Origin: Galbibacter mesophilus
GTDB taxonomy: Bacteria > Bacteroidota > Bacteroidia > Flavobacteriales > Flavobacteriaceae
NCBI RefSeq assembly: GCF_023721415.1
Contig: NZ_JAMQVC010000001.1
Coordinates: forward strand, 124,001 to 188,000
DNA: 64,000 bases
Reading direction: 5' to 3'
The notes below the pieces were generated by a model, which ran no database searches, was not told the DNA's origin, and saw only the letters and a list, made by a program, of their open reading frames with translations. Below, piece by piece: positions 15,767-24,549 of this stretch (its first letter is position 1; each line of letters begins with the position of its first letter). The translations under genes and the position numbers were made by a program.

Positions 15767-17662
15767 TTACTGGTTTAGATATTCTACTAATTCTTCTAAT
15801 TTCCCTGCGGAATCTGCTAATCCCCCTTCCCTATTTCTTAAAACCCAAACTTTTTTATGGTTTTCTATTAGTTCAGAAAGTTCTTCTGATAATTCTTCTT
15901 TTTTACGTGAAGAAATTCCTTCTGTTGCCAAATTCTTAGCGTCGAGTCTAGCCAAACCTAACTCAATACCAAACAATGCCAAACTAGCGGCCTGCTGTAA
16001 CTCTTGAACAAGGATAGCCGCATCGATAGAAGTTGGCTTTGCTTTTTGAAGATAATTTAACCCTTTCTCAATTTCCTGTTGAGCAGCCAATAACCCTTTT
16101 TTATTGAGATGTTTGGTTTGGTAATGCCCCATCATGGTCCATTTATACCTACGAATCATTAAATGAAACGCGTTGGCATTTCCTGCAGGAATATCAGCTT
16201 TTAAATAGGCATCTCCTAAGGTTAGCAGTGCTTTGGCAGTATTGCCTGTTGCATCTTTAAATAGATACGTATTGAGCAAAAAGGCAAGATTGTCTGAGGT
16301 TTTATCTTTATAATTCCAAGCATAGCTCGCTCCTAACATCAATGTTGGATAACTCACTGATTTAGGTTGAAAATGACCAAAATCCCCCCACTCGGTAAGT
16401 AAGAATCCTTTTGCATCATATTTTTGGCCTTCTACAGCAGCGTTTTTAAGGTTGATAAAAGCATTATGGTTCCTCCCAATTTCGGAACGCCATGTGGAAG
16501 TTCCTGGACAAACATAAAAATCGATACCTGCCTCATGGAACTTCGCCAAGTTTTCATCAAATGGGTAAGTTGCATCATACCCCCAGACCAATGCTGTCAT
16601 ATTATCCGGTAAATCCTTAATGAGTTCGGGATGGTTCAGAATAATATCACCCCAAAATTGGGTGAGCTTTCCATTTTTATTTATTTCAGCATTTAACTTT
16701 TTAAGAAAATCCAAGTACACCTGTCCCTTACCAATTTCGTCGCTAAGCGCCTTGGATTTACCTAATCCTAATTCCACCGTTTCATCACATCCAATATTAA
16801 CGTATTTACTGGAAAAATTGGGTATCAACTCGGCATATAACTCTTGCATTAATTCAAAAGAGGCAGGATTAGTGGGAGCCAGCGCCGTTCTTTTACGATT
16901 CCCCCAAATAGTGTTACAATCGGTTTCACATTCACTTAAATCAAGGTATTCATCATGCTTCAACCAATTTTCCATATGCCCAAAGGAATTTTGATTCGGT
17001 ACTAAATCAATCCCTTTTTTTACACAATATGCATCGAGCTGTTGTATTTCTTCCGCCGTAAGCGGACTAGCATTCTCCCAAACTACCGAGTGATTTCTAT
17101 AGGCAAAGGTGTGCTCAATATATAATTGAAATTCATTAAAACGCATAGAAGCCAATTGATCTATAAGCTGGTAAAGGCTGCGCATGGTAGGAACTTTATC
17201 TCTACTAACATCGAGCATGTAGCCCCTTTTTTCAAAATTAGCCCAATCTGAAATCTGCACTGTAGGAAGCGCCTTATTTTTAGACTGCGCATATTCTACT
17301 AAGTGCAATAAAGTTTGTTTCCCATATAAAAGAGCATTCTTGTTTTTGGCAATGAGATTAACGGAAGACTTTTTAATGTTCAACGCATACGCATCAAAAT
17401 GAGCCAGACTAGCATCAATTGCAAAATGAACATCAATCACTTCGTTCCCAAGAGTCAACTGCCAAATACCGGCAGAATTCTTTTGAATACTGGTCTGTAA
17501 AAAGTTTTTAAAATCCGTTAATTGCAATTGTTTGATGGCAGGGGCATCTTGTTTTATGGTCATTTCCTGCGGAGGGAAAAGCAAATATTTATCAATATCG
17601 TTAGCCAGCATATAATTGCTGAAAAACAAGAAAATAAAGACTCTTAAAACATTCAATTTCAT
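15767..17662 (-). CDS. GH20 beta-N-acetylhexosaminidase family protein
   Basis: 631 aa with a signal peptide (about 1-21, ending YMLAND). An N-terminal GH20b-like domain (to about 130) precedes the (beta/alpha)8 barrel. The barrel opens with KRGYMLDVSRDKVPT and holds the adjacent catalytic Asp-Glu pair in VNIGCDETVELG (about residue 292), plus FWGDIILNHPE, LVWGYDATYP and LLTEWGDFGHFQP lining the pocket. A C-terminal helical region follows (about 480-631). GH20 enzymes release terminal GlcNAc/GalNAc from chitin oligomers or glycoconjugates by substrate-assisted catalysis. Likely periplasmic; no T9SS tail. A 12-bp palindrome sits 32 nt upstream of the start. Confidence 0.9.
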   Translation of the reverse strand: MKLNVLRVFIFLFFSNYMLANDIDKYLLFPPQEMTIKQDAPAIKQLQLTDFKNFLQTSIQKNSAGIWQLTLGNEVIDVHFAIDASLAHFDAYALNIKKSSVNLIAKNKNALLYGKQTLLHLVEYAQSKNKALPTVQISDWANFEKRGYMLDVSRDKVPTMRSLYQLIDQLASMRFNEFQLYIEHTFAYRNHSVVWENASPLTAEEIQQLDAYCVKKGIDLVPNQNSFGHMENWLKHDEYLDLSECETDCNTIWGNRKRTALAPTNPASFELMQELYAELIPNFSSKYVNIGCDETVELGLGKSKALSDEIGKGQVYLDFLKKLNAEINKNGKLTQFWGDIILNHPELIKDLPDNMTALVWGYDATYPFDENLAKFHEAGIDFYVCPGTSTWRSEIGRNHNAFINLKNAAVEGQKYDAKGFLLTEWGDFGHFQPKSVSYPTLMLGASYAWNYKDKTSDNLAFLLNTYLFKDATGNTAKALLTLGDAYLKADIPAGNANAFHLMIRRYKWTMMGHYQTKHLNKKGLLAAQQEIEKGLNYLQKAKPTSIDAAILVQELQQAASLALFGIELGLARLDAKNLATEGISSRKKEELSEELSELIENHKKVWVLRNREGGLADSAGKLEELVEYLNQ

Positions 17663-17693
17663 ACGTTAGGTGTGTTTACAGTTGCGGAAGAAA

Positions 17694-17705
17694 TGCGAAT
17701 TCGCA
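17694..17705. promoter_or_regulatory. Perfect 12-bp palindrome upstream of the GH20 gene
   Basis: TGCGAATTCGCA, 31 nt before the start codon, is GC-richer than its surroundings and sits where a repressor could block transcription or leader clearance. An operator role is inferred from position only. Confidence 0.35.
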
Positions 17706-17934
17706 ATCTTCCCATGGTTTAACTTCAAATCTAGCAATTAATTTTTCTTCCAACTGGCAGTAGAACTATTTTAACGTAGCTTCCACTGTAAAGTAAACAT
17801 TATCAAACAATTACTTTTTATTCCTATTTTAAAAACTGGGATATCGCATTATTTTTTTTACTAATTTTACTTTCAACCCACTGAATATTAGCTATATAAA
17901 AACAAAAAACTCATTAACCAATAATTCTTTTAAT

Positions 17935-18327
17935 ATGAAAAATGCAGCCTTACCCAACCCTGCCACTTGGTTTGAAATTTATGTAACCGACATGAACAGG
18001 GCGAAGAAATTTTATGAAGAAGTTTTTCAAACTACCATGCAACATTTACCAAATCCTACGGAAGACGACATGGAAATGTACACTTTCCCTTCAGATATGA
18101 ATAACCACGGTGCCGGTGGAGCCCTAGCCAAAATGGAAGGTGTATCCCCTGGTAACAACAGCACACTTATTTACTTTGGTAGTAAGGATTGCAGTGTGGA
18201 AGAAAACCGCGTTGAAAAGGCAGGTGGAAAAATTTTTAAACCAAAAATGGCTATTGGGCAGCATGGTTTCATCGTGCTAGCTTCTGATACCGAAGGAAAC
18301 ATGTTTGGAGTACACTCAATGGAATAG
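17935..18327 (+). CDS. VOC family protein (glyoxalase/bleomycin-resistance fold)
   Basis: A 130-aa protein with one vicinal-oxygen-chelate domain. The beta-alpha-beta-beta-beta modules begin TWFEIYVTDMNRAKKFYEEVF and IYFGSKDCSVEENRVEKAGG, ending FIVLASDTEGNMFGVHSME. Candidate metal ligands (Glu in WFEIYV and Glu in TEGNMFGVH) are visible. Close relatives are generic enzymes of unknown substrate. It is the first of three plus-strand genes. Confidence 0.85.
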   Translation: MKNAALPNPATWFEIYVTDMNRAKKFYEEVFQTTMQHLPNPTEDDMEMYTFPSDMNNHGAGGALAKMEGVSPGNNSTLIYFGSKDCSVEENRVEKAGGKIFKPKMAIGQHGFIVLASDTEGNMFGVHSME

Positions 18328-18397
18328 TTATTGATACTATTTTGATTGTAACCAAAGACCATTATCAATGATGCTGGTACGGAATGAAATTAAAATC

Positions 18398-19024
18398 ATG
18401 AATATTTACTTGAATGTATTTTTAATTATTTTGCTTCTAAATGTTAGTTCTTGTAAAGGACAAACGGAAAGAAATGTAGGTGGTCCCTGTGAAGATTGTG
18501 AGGCTTTGTTGGATTATAAGAAATTAAATATAAAACCAAATGCCATCGATACAATTCCCGGCTTTTTGAAAAATGACCCGAAAATAAAAATAACTGGAAC
18601 CGTTTTTCAAAAGGATGGAAAAACGCCTGCCAGCGATGTTGTGTTATACATCTATCAAGTAGACCGAAAAGGAATTTACCAATCGAGTAACCAGCCGATA
18701 GGCTGGGAAAAAAGACATGGGCAGCACAGAACATGGCTAAAAACTGGAAATGATGGTAAGTATATTTTTTATACGTTTCGTCCGGCGAGTTACCCAACGA
18801 GCAACGAACCTGAACACATTCATATTTATGTGAAGGAGCCAAACACAGTTCCCTACTACCTGTCCAATTATCTATTTGAAAGTGACCCTTTGCTAATAGA
18901 TAAAATTAAACAGTCCGATAAAAACCGTGGTGGTTCTGGGGTAATTCAACTTGAAATGAAAAATGATATTTTAACAGCCAACAGAGACATTGTTTTAGGG
19001 CTAAACATACCAAATTATGATTAG
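18398..19024 (+). CDS. Intradiol ring-cleavage dioxygenase-like lipoprotein
   Basis: About 208 aa from the ATG at 18398; an in-frame ATG at 18368 would add ten residues before the signal peptide. The signal MNIYLNVFLIILLLNVSSC ends in a lipobox. The body is a beta-sandwich of the protocatechuate 3,4-dioxygenase family: TGTVFQKDGKTPASDVVLYI, then TFRPASYPTSNEPEHIHIYV, where the two His of HIH match family iron ligands; upstream Tyr residues (YQVDRKGIY) could supply others. Export makes an aromatic-catabolism role unlikely. It overlaps the next gene by eight nt. Confidence 0.8.
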   Translation: MNIYLNVFLIILLLNVSSCKGQTERNVGGPCEDCEALLDYKKLNIKPNAIDTIPGFLKNDPKIKITGTVFQKDGKTPASDVVLYIYQVDRKGIYQSSNQPIGWEKRHGQHRTWLKTGNDGKYIFYTFRPASYPTSNEPEHIHIYVKEPNTVPYYLSNYLFESDPLLIDKIKQSDKNRGGSGVIQLEMKNDILTANRDIVLGLNIPNYD

Positions 19025-19685
19025 AGCTGTCTTTTTTGACATGAATGAAACGCTACTCAATTTAAATTTGTTGGATAAAGAATTCAAAAAGTATTTTGAG
19101 GATCCCTTTGTTTTAAAATATTGGTTTGCAAAGCTATTACACAGCTCTACTGTATTAGGAATAATGGATACTTACCATAATTTTGGAGAGTTGGCTGGCG
19201 CTGCTTTAGAAAATGTTTTTTATGAAAACGATAAAAAGCTGACAAAGGAAACCAAACAAGAAATACTAAGCGCCTTTAAAAAGTTACCCGCTTATACAGA
19301 CGTAAAATCGGCACTTCAGCATCTAAAAAATGAAAATATCAAGTTATTTGCTGTGTCTAACTCCTCCAAGGAAATGATGCAAGAGCAACTTTCGAATGCT
19401 GAAATTTTGCATTTGTTCGATGGTTTCTATTCAGTAGACAGTGTTGAAAAGTATAAACCATTTAAGGATATTTATTTATCCGTGGCAGAAAAACAAGACT
19501 TAAAAACTTCCGAATTGATTATGGTGGCTTCACACGATTGGGATTTATTCGGAGCTAAGAAGGCTGGACTTAAAACAGCATACATCCAAAGAAAAAAAGA
19601 GATTTATAATCCCTTCTACCCAAAATCAGATTTTAACGTTACTAATCTTGTTCATCTTGCTGAACAAATTATTAAAGCTTCCTAA
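19017..19685 (+). CDS. HAD superfamily hydrolase, haloacid dehalogenase-like (type II)
   Basis: 222 aa. Motif I is VFFDMNETLL (nucleophile Asp8; the DxN form seen in 2-haloacid dehalogenases). A helical C1 cap follows (about 15-85). Motif II is LFAVSNSS, motif III the Lys of EKYKPFKDIY, motif IV MVASHDWDLFGAKKAG. Relatives dehalogenate 2-haloacids or act on phosphates; the substrate is not predictable. Its start overlaps the dioxygenase-like gene, indicating cotranscription. Confidence 0.85.
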   Translation: MIRAVFFDMNETLLNLNLLDKEFKKYFEDPFVLKYWFAKLLHSSTVLGIMDTYHNFGELAGAALENVFYENDKKLTKETKQEILSAFKKLPAYTDVKSALQHLKNENIKLFAVSNSSKEMMQEQLSNAEILHLFDGFYSVDSVEKYKPFKDIYLSVAEKQDLKTSELIMVASHDWDLFGAKKAGLKTAYIQRKKEIYNPFYPKSDFNVTNLVHLAEQIIKAS

Positions 19686-19724
19686 AAATAGGAAGAACAT
19701 CTTGCAAATTACTATTCACAAAGT

Positions 19725-21266
19725 TTAAAACGGCACGTCATTATCGTCAAAATCATTGTTCATGGAACTACCAAAAGCTTCGTCGGCGCTTGGAAGGTCT
19801 TTGGTGCTAAACGGATTCTCATCTCCGTCGTTCATTTTTGATTGGAACTCGAAAGGTGAATCGAAATCGTCTAGGTTGTCAAACTTACCAAGGTGACCGA
19901 TAAACTTAAGGCGTATGTTCTCCAGACCACCGTTACGGTGCTTAGCAACAATAAATTCTCCTTGTCCCTGTGTTGGACTGCGTTCTTCGTCGTCCCACTC
20001 CTCAATTTTATAATATTCAGGACGGTATATAAAGGAAACAATATCGGCATCCTGCTCAATCGCCCCAGATTCACGTAGATCGGAAAGCAATGGTCTTTTA
20101 CTTCCCCCACGAGTTTCTACCGCACGGGAAAGCTGAGATAATGCAATTACCGGAACGTTCAATTCTTTTGCCAGCGCTTTTAGGTTTCGGGAAATGGTAG
20201 AAATTTCCTGCTCACGGTTTCCTCCCTTTTGCGACCCTCCAGCCGTCATTAATTGCAAGTAATCTATTATTATCATTCTAATGCCGTGTTGGGATGCTAA
20301 ACGACGTGCTTTTGCCCTTAAATCGAAAATAGAAAGGGAAGGCGTATCATCTATAAATAACGGCGCAGACTCTAGCGATTTTACTTTTACGTTAAGCTGC
20401 TCCCACTCGTGCTTCTCCAGTTTACCAGTTCTCAGTTTTTCTGAAGACAAACCAGTTTCCGAAGAAATCAAACGAGTAATTAACTGTACAGAGGACATCT
20501 CCAGAGAGAAAAAAGCTACAGGAATATTAGAGTTTACCGCCATATTTCTCGCCATGGAAAGCGTTAACGCGGTTTTACCCATACCTGGTCTTGCCGCCAC
20601 AATAATTAAATCACTGGGTTGCCAACCAGATGTTAACTTATCCAATTTATCAAAGCCTGATGGAATTCCACTCAAACCTTCCTTATTGGAAATTTCTTCA
20701 ATTTTTTTCTTGGCTTGAATAACCAAGCTTTGAGCAGTTTCTGAAGATTTTTTAATATTCCCCTGGGTTACTTCATACAATTTAGCCTCGGCATTGTCCA
20801 AAAGATCAAAAACATCCGTTCCTTCATCGTAAGCATCTTCAATAATTTCACTTGAAATTTTTATAAGGCTTCGCTGAATGTATTTCTGAAGGATAATACG
20901 TGCATGAAACTCAATATGCGCCGATGAAGACACTTTTTTCGTAAGTTGAATCAAGTAAAAATCCCCACCTACACTTTCCAGTCTTTTGTTTTTCTTCAAC
21001 TGCGCAGAAACTGTTAATAAGTCAATCGGCTCTGAGGTTTCAAAAAGCTGAACAACCGCTTCGTAGATGTATTTATGGGCATCTTTATAGAAAGCATCTG
21101 GGTGTAGAATATCAATAATTTCATCTACCCCTTTCTTATCAATCATCATCGCACCCAACACAGCCTCCTCTAAATCAATGGCTTGCGGGGGTATTTTCCC
21201 TTTTTCCAATTGAATTATATTGGACTTATCTATTTTGACTCCTTGTATTGGGTTTATTTTTTCCAT
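19725..21266 (-). CDS. dnaB: Replicative DNA helicase DnaB
   Basis: A 513-aa ring helicase that unwinds DNA 5'-3' at the fork and recruits primase. The N-terminal domain (PPQAIDLEEAVLGAMMIDKK, to about 125) is followed by a linker and the RecA-like C-domain with Walker A VAARPGMGKTAL, VAFFSLEMS, Walker B MIIIDYLQLM, ALSQLSRAVETRG and SDLRESGAIEQDAD. The C-terminus is an acidic Asp/Asn-rich tail. No intein. The primase dnaG is about 30 kb away in the same window. Confidence 0.98.
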   Translation of the reverse strand: MEKINPIQGVKIDKSNIIQLEKGKIPPQAIDLEEAVLGAMMIDKKGVDEIIDILHPDAFYKDAHKYIYEAVVQLFETSEPIDLLTVSAQLKKNKRLESVGGDFYLIQLTKKVSSSAHIEFHARIILQKYIQRSLIKISSEIIEDAYDEGTDVFDLLDNAEAKLYEVTQGNIKKSSETAQSLVIQAKKKIEEISNKEGLSGIPSGFDKLDKLTSGWQPSDLIIVAARPGMGKTALTLSMARNMAVNSNIPVAFFSLEMSSVQLITRLISSETGLSSEKLRTGKLEKHEWEQLNVKVKSLESAPLFIDDTPSLSIFDLRAKARRLASQHGIRMIIIDYLQLMTAGGSQKGGNREQEISTISRNLKALAKELNVPVIALSQLSRAVETRGGSKRPLLSDLRESGAIEQDADIVSFIYRPEYYKIEEWDDEERSPTQGQGEFIVAKHRNGGLENIRLKFIGHLGKFDNLDDFDSPFEFQSKMNDGDENPFSTKDLPSADEAFGSSMNNDFDDNDVPF

Positions 21267-21377
21267 GACTACGAATGTAAATAATTGTGGTCTTACATCG
21301 GGTTAAAAATCAGTCTTCGTTTTTAACTGATCGTCAACAATTTACCTGTTGATAACTTTTAATTCTTGTTAATAAAG

Positions 21378-21408
21378 TTAAAAAAAACCGAAGCGCAAAC
21401 TTCGGTCT
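21378..21408 (-). terminator. Intrinsic terminator downstream of accA
   Basis: ACCGAAG (21387-21393) pairs with CTTCGGT (21400-21406) and, on the minus strand, is followed by a run of eight T. It ends the accA transcript before dnaB. Confidence 0.85.
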
Positions 21409-21434
21409 TAACAATAAGGTAACAAACAAAGGGG

Positions 21435-22388
21435 TTAATTGCTGAACACTCCCATGTTTGAATATTTGTCCATACGTTTTTTAACTAAATCGGCTGGGGA
21501 TAACTTTTTTAATTCTTCATAAACCGAAGAAATTTTCTTTTCTACGGTTTTAAAAGTAGTTTCCCTATCAGCATGAGCTCCACCCAATGGTTCTTTAATA
21601 ATGTCATCTACCAAATGAAGTTTTTTCATATCGGTAGCAGTAAGTTTTAAAGCTTCTGCAGCTTGCTCCTTGTATTCCCAGCTTCTCCAAAGAATAGAAG
21701 AACAGGATTCTGGGGAGATTACCGAGTACCATGTATTTTCCAGCATCAATACCTTATCTCCTACCCCTATTCCTAAGGCTCCTCCAGAAGCACCTTCACC
21801 AATGATCAAAACAATAATTGGCACTTTAAGGCGGGTCATTTCCAATATATTTCTTGCAATGGCTTCCCCTTGTCCTCTTTCTTCGGCTTCAATTCCAGGA
21901 TAAGCACCGGGAGTGTCGATCAAGGAAACAACAGGAATATTAAATTTTTCTGCCATTTTCATGAGGCGAAGCGCTTTTCGGTATCCTTCAGGATTTGCCA
22001 TCCCAAAGTTTCGATACTGACGGGTTTTAGTATTATACCCTTTTTGCTGACCGATAAACATATAGGTTTGGTCTCCTATTTTACCCAATCCGCCAATCAT
22101 CGCTTTGTCATCTTTTACATTTCTATCGCCATGAAGCTCTAAAAATGTATCTCCGCAAATCGCCTTAATATAATCTAATGTGTAAGGTCTTGAGGGATGC
22201 CTCGATAATTGAACCCGCTGCCAGGCAGTCAAGTTTTTATATATTTCTTTTTTGGTCTTTTCTAACTTTTTATCTAATTGCTTACAGGTATCAGAAACGT
22301 CGATATCACTTTCTGATCCAAGAACTTTACATTTATCCAACTGTTCTTCAAGTTCTTTGATTGGCAACTCAAAATCTAAATACTCCAT
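21435..22388 (-). CDS. accA: Acetyl-CoA carboxylase carboxyltransferase subunit alpha
   Basis: A 317-aa subunit of the enzyme making malonyl-CoA for fatty acid synthesis; it works with AccD, which is not in this window. Hallmarks: the N-terminal helical segment [50 protein letters not shown] (CoA/biotin site), [20 protein letters not shown] and the [13 protein letters not shown] stretch. Its own -7 element (22418-22425) and terminator suggest a single-gene unit. Confidence 0.97.
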   Translation of the reverse strand: MEYLDFELPIKELEEQLDKCKVLGSESDIDVSDTCKQLDKKLEKTKKEIYKNLTAWQRVQLSRHPSRPYTLDYIKAICGDTFLELHGDRNVKDDKAMIGGLGKIGDQTYMFIGQQKGYNTKTRQYRNFGMANPEGYRKALRLMKMAEKFNIPVVSLIDTPGAYPGIEAEERGQGEAIARNILEMTRLKVPIIVLIIGEGASGGALGIGVGDKVLMLENTWYSVISPESCSSILWRSWEYKEQAAEALKLTATDMKKLHLVDDIIKEPLGGAHADRETTFKTVEKKISSVYEELKKLSPADLVKKRMDKYSNMGVFSN

Positions 22389-22417
22389 GAGTTTTGTTTT
22401 GATAATTTATTAGCGTA

Positions 22418-22425
22418 CAAATATA
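22418..22425 (-). promoter_or_regulatory. -7 element upstream of accA
   Basis: On the minus strand TATATTTG matches TAnnTTTG, 30 nt before the accA start. The upstream EamA gene ends only 11 bp away, so the -33 region lies in its coding end. Confidence 0.5.
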
Positions 22426-22435
22426 AAATTTTAAA

Positions 22436-23338
22436 CTATTTAGTCTGTCCTACTAGCGCTTTTCTTTTTAAAGAATTCTTTAAAATGCCGTTAGCCAGCA
22501 CAGTAGACAGAATAATTAAAGCTCCAATATAAAATTCTTCGCTCATTTCTTCGGATGACCCTAAAATTACAAAAGCTAAAATAATTCCGTAAATCGGCTC
22601 CATATTTATGGTCAACATCACCGTGTACGGACTGATAAGCTTCATTACTTTCACGGATCCGATAAAGGCATAAGCGGTGCAGATGCTTCCCAAAAGTACT
22701 AAATAGATCCAATCTGATGCAGAAAGTATGAAAAATTCCGAAGAAAAGCTTCCCGTCACCAATAAATAAAGACTGATAAATATTACTCCGGAAGTCAGCT
22801 CATAAAAAGAAATTACAGAGGGTTTATGCTGTTTGGCAAGCTTACCATTTATAAGTGAAAATGTTGCTGATAATAACGTTGCAATTAAGGCGAACACTAT
22901 TCCAAGAAAATAGGCTGTCTCTACCGAAAAAATAATGTAAAGTCCGAAAACAACAATCACCCCAAAAGCAATTTCATACCAGATGATTTTTCTTTTGTAA
23001 AAAATAGGTTCCAATATTGCAGTAAAAAAAGCACCTGTTGAAATAGTTGCCAAGGTTACCGAAACATTAGAAACTTTAATGGCCATAAAAAAGAAAATCC
23101 AATGCAAGGCGATAGTTATTCCAGCCACTATAAAAATTCCCAACGCCTTTTTTGGGACTTTAAGCGGAAACTTTTTAAAAGCTACGTATAGCCAAACAAA
23201 GAAAGAAGCCAAAAGCATCCTGAACCATACCAGCGGAATTGCATCGATGGTAATAAGTGCACCAAGCACTGCCGTAAATCCCCAAATAAACACAATAAAG
23301 TGTAGATGAAGATAATTTTTAAGTTTATCGTTTAGCAT
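22436..23338 (-). CDS. EamA/DMT-family transporter
   Basis: A 300-aa inner-membrane protein from the ATG at 23338; the open frame runs 47 codons further upstream but only over the lptF/G coding end. About ten hydrophobic helices form two EamA repeats (the first near FIVFIWGFTAVLGALITI, the second near ATLLSATFSLINGKLAKQ), ending in a Lys/Arg tail. Relatives export amino acids or other metabolites. Its start overlaps the LptF/G stop by 14 nt, so they form an operon, although no functional link is evident. Confidence 0.88.
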   Translation of the reverse strand: MLNDKLKNYLHLHFIVFIWGFTAVLGALITIDAIPLVWFRMLLASFFVWLYVAFKKFPLKVPKKALGIFIVAGITIALHWIFFFMAIKVSNVSVTLATISTGAFFTAILEPIFYKRKIIWYEIAFGVIVVFGLYIIFSVETAYFLGIVFALIATLLSATFSLINGKLAKQHKPSVISFYELTSGVIFISLYLLVTGSFSSEFFILSASDWIYLVLLGSICTAYAFIGSVKVMKLISPYTVMLTINMEPIYGIILAFVILGSSEEMSEEFYIGALIILSTVLANGILKNSLKRKALVGQTK

Positions 23339-24404
23339 TGTTAAGAAGGTAGATCGCGAGGATCCCAAATAAAATGTTAGGAATGGCAACCGCCAATAAA
23401 GGTGAAAAATCAGATTGTTCTGCCATGGTACCAAATACCTTGTCAAAGAAAATGAACATAAAAGCCAAGGAAATACCAATGGCCAAGTTCACACCCATAC
23501 CGCCCCTTCGTTTCATGGAAGACACAGAAACTGCAATAAGGGTTAAAATAAATGCCGAAATAGGCAGGCTCCACCGTTTGTATTTAACCACCAAATAGGT
23601 GTTGATGTTGGGCGCGCCCTTTTTTCGTTGTTCTTCTATAAATTGATTAAGTTCGAATAAATTTTTGGTTTCGGCCACATACGAAACAGGCGTGAGATCA
23701 TCTAAATCGAATTCGAATAGCGTATCCAAACGGTTTTCCTTTTCCAGAATATCGTTGTTTTCGCCTACCGTTCTCTTCACATAACCACTCAATCGGTAGG
23801 TGCTGTCTTTATCGATCCACCGTATATTGCTCGCTCTTATTTTATACTGAAGTTCGTTTCCGTCAAAATGTTCCAGCGTAAAGTTATAGCCAATTTTCGT
23901 GCTTGGCGTAAAACTGCTTACGTAGATATATTCATTGTCATTAATCTGATTGAAAAGATTAGTAGTTTCCCGATCTTTATCCCGACCTCCTTTTAAATAT
24001 TTTATTCTAAAGTCATTATACCCTTCACTTGCATCCGGCACAATAAACATTCCCAAAACGAATGAAAAAGCGGCCACAATGGAAGCTCCGATAAAATAAG
24101 GCCGTAAAAAGCGCCAAAATGAAATCCCCGAACTTAAAATGGCAATAATTTCTGTATTATTCGCTAGTTTGGAAGTAAACCAGATGATAGACAAAAACAA
24201 GAATATCGGAAATAAGAAACTGGCAAAGTAAAAAGTAAAATCAATATAATAAGAGATAATAGCATCGGTTGGGGCTTCATTATCAATCATTTTATCTATT
24301 TTTTCCGAAACATCCACCATGATGCCTATGGGAATAAATAGCATAATCATTGCAAAAAAGGTCATTAAATACTTTTTTAATATATACCAATCTATTATTT
24401 TCAC
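23325..24404 (-). CDS. LptF/LptG-family lipopolysaccharide export permease (YjgP/YjgQ)
   Basis: A 359-aa inner-membrane protein with the family layout: three N-terminal helices (MKIIDWYILKKYLMTFFAMI at the start, then NTEIIAILSSGIS with the coupling helix), a periplasmic beta-jellyroll (about 130-265) and three C-terminal helices. LptF and LptG pair with the ATPase LptB to extract LPS and pass it to LptC and the periplasmic bridge. From sequence alone I cannot decide F from G. The partner subunits are not here. Confidence 0.88.
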   Translation of the reverse strand: MKIIDWYILKKYLMTFFAMIMLFIPIGIMVDVSEKIDKMIDNEAPTDAIISYYIDFTFYFASFLFPIFLFLSIIWFTSKLANNTEIIAILSSGISFWRFLRPYFIGASIVAAFSFVLGMFIVPDASEGYNDFRIKYLKGGRDKDRETTNLFNQINDNEYIYVSSFTPSTKIGYNFTLEHFDGNELQYKIRASNIRWIDKDSTYRLSGYVKRTVGENNDILEKENRLDTLFEFDLDDLTPVSYVAETKNLFELNQFIEEQRKKGAPNINTYLVVKYKRWSLPISAFILTLIAVSVSSMKRRGGMGVNLAIGISLAFMFIFFDKVFGTMAEQSDFSPLLAVAIPNILFGILAIYLLNNAKR

Positions 24405-24549
24405 TTTATCGTTTTCAGTTTTTCAATATTCAGTAGCCAGAATTCAGTAGGCAGTGTTCAGTGTTCAGTTGTCAGAAATCAGTTGGCAATTTTTTCGTCT
24501 AACTTCTTGACTCTAGACTCTTTAATATTTGCTTCCCTATCAATTCTAC
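24405..24549. repeat. Low-complexity intergenic run of CAGT words
   Basis: Between lptF/G and tgt, 24431-24488 is made of about seven imperfect repeats of TTCAGTxGxCAG, followed by GACTCTAGACTC-type words to about 24530. No gene or terminator is evident. Similar word repeats of different content occur elsewhere in the window. Confidence 0.6.

Noticed and set aside
23339-23479. Upstream extension of the EamA transporter
   Set aside because: The extra 47 residues lie in the LptF/G reading region and break the usual transporter N-terminus; ATG 23338 fits.
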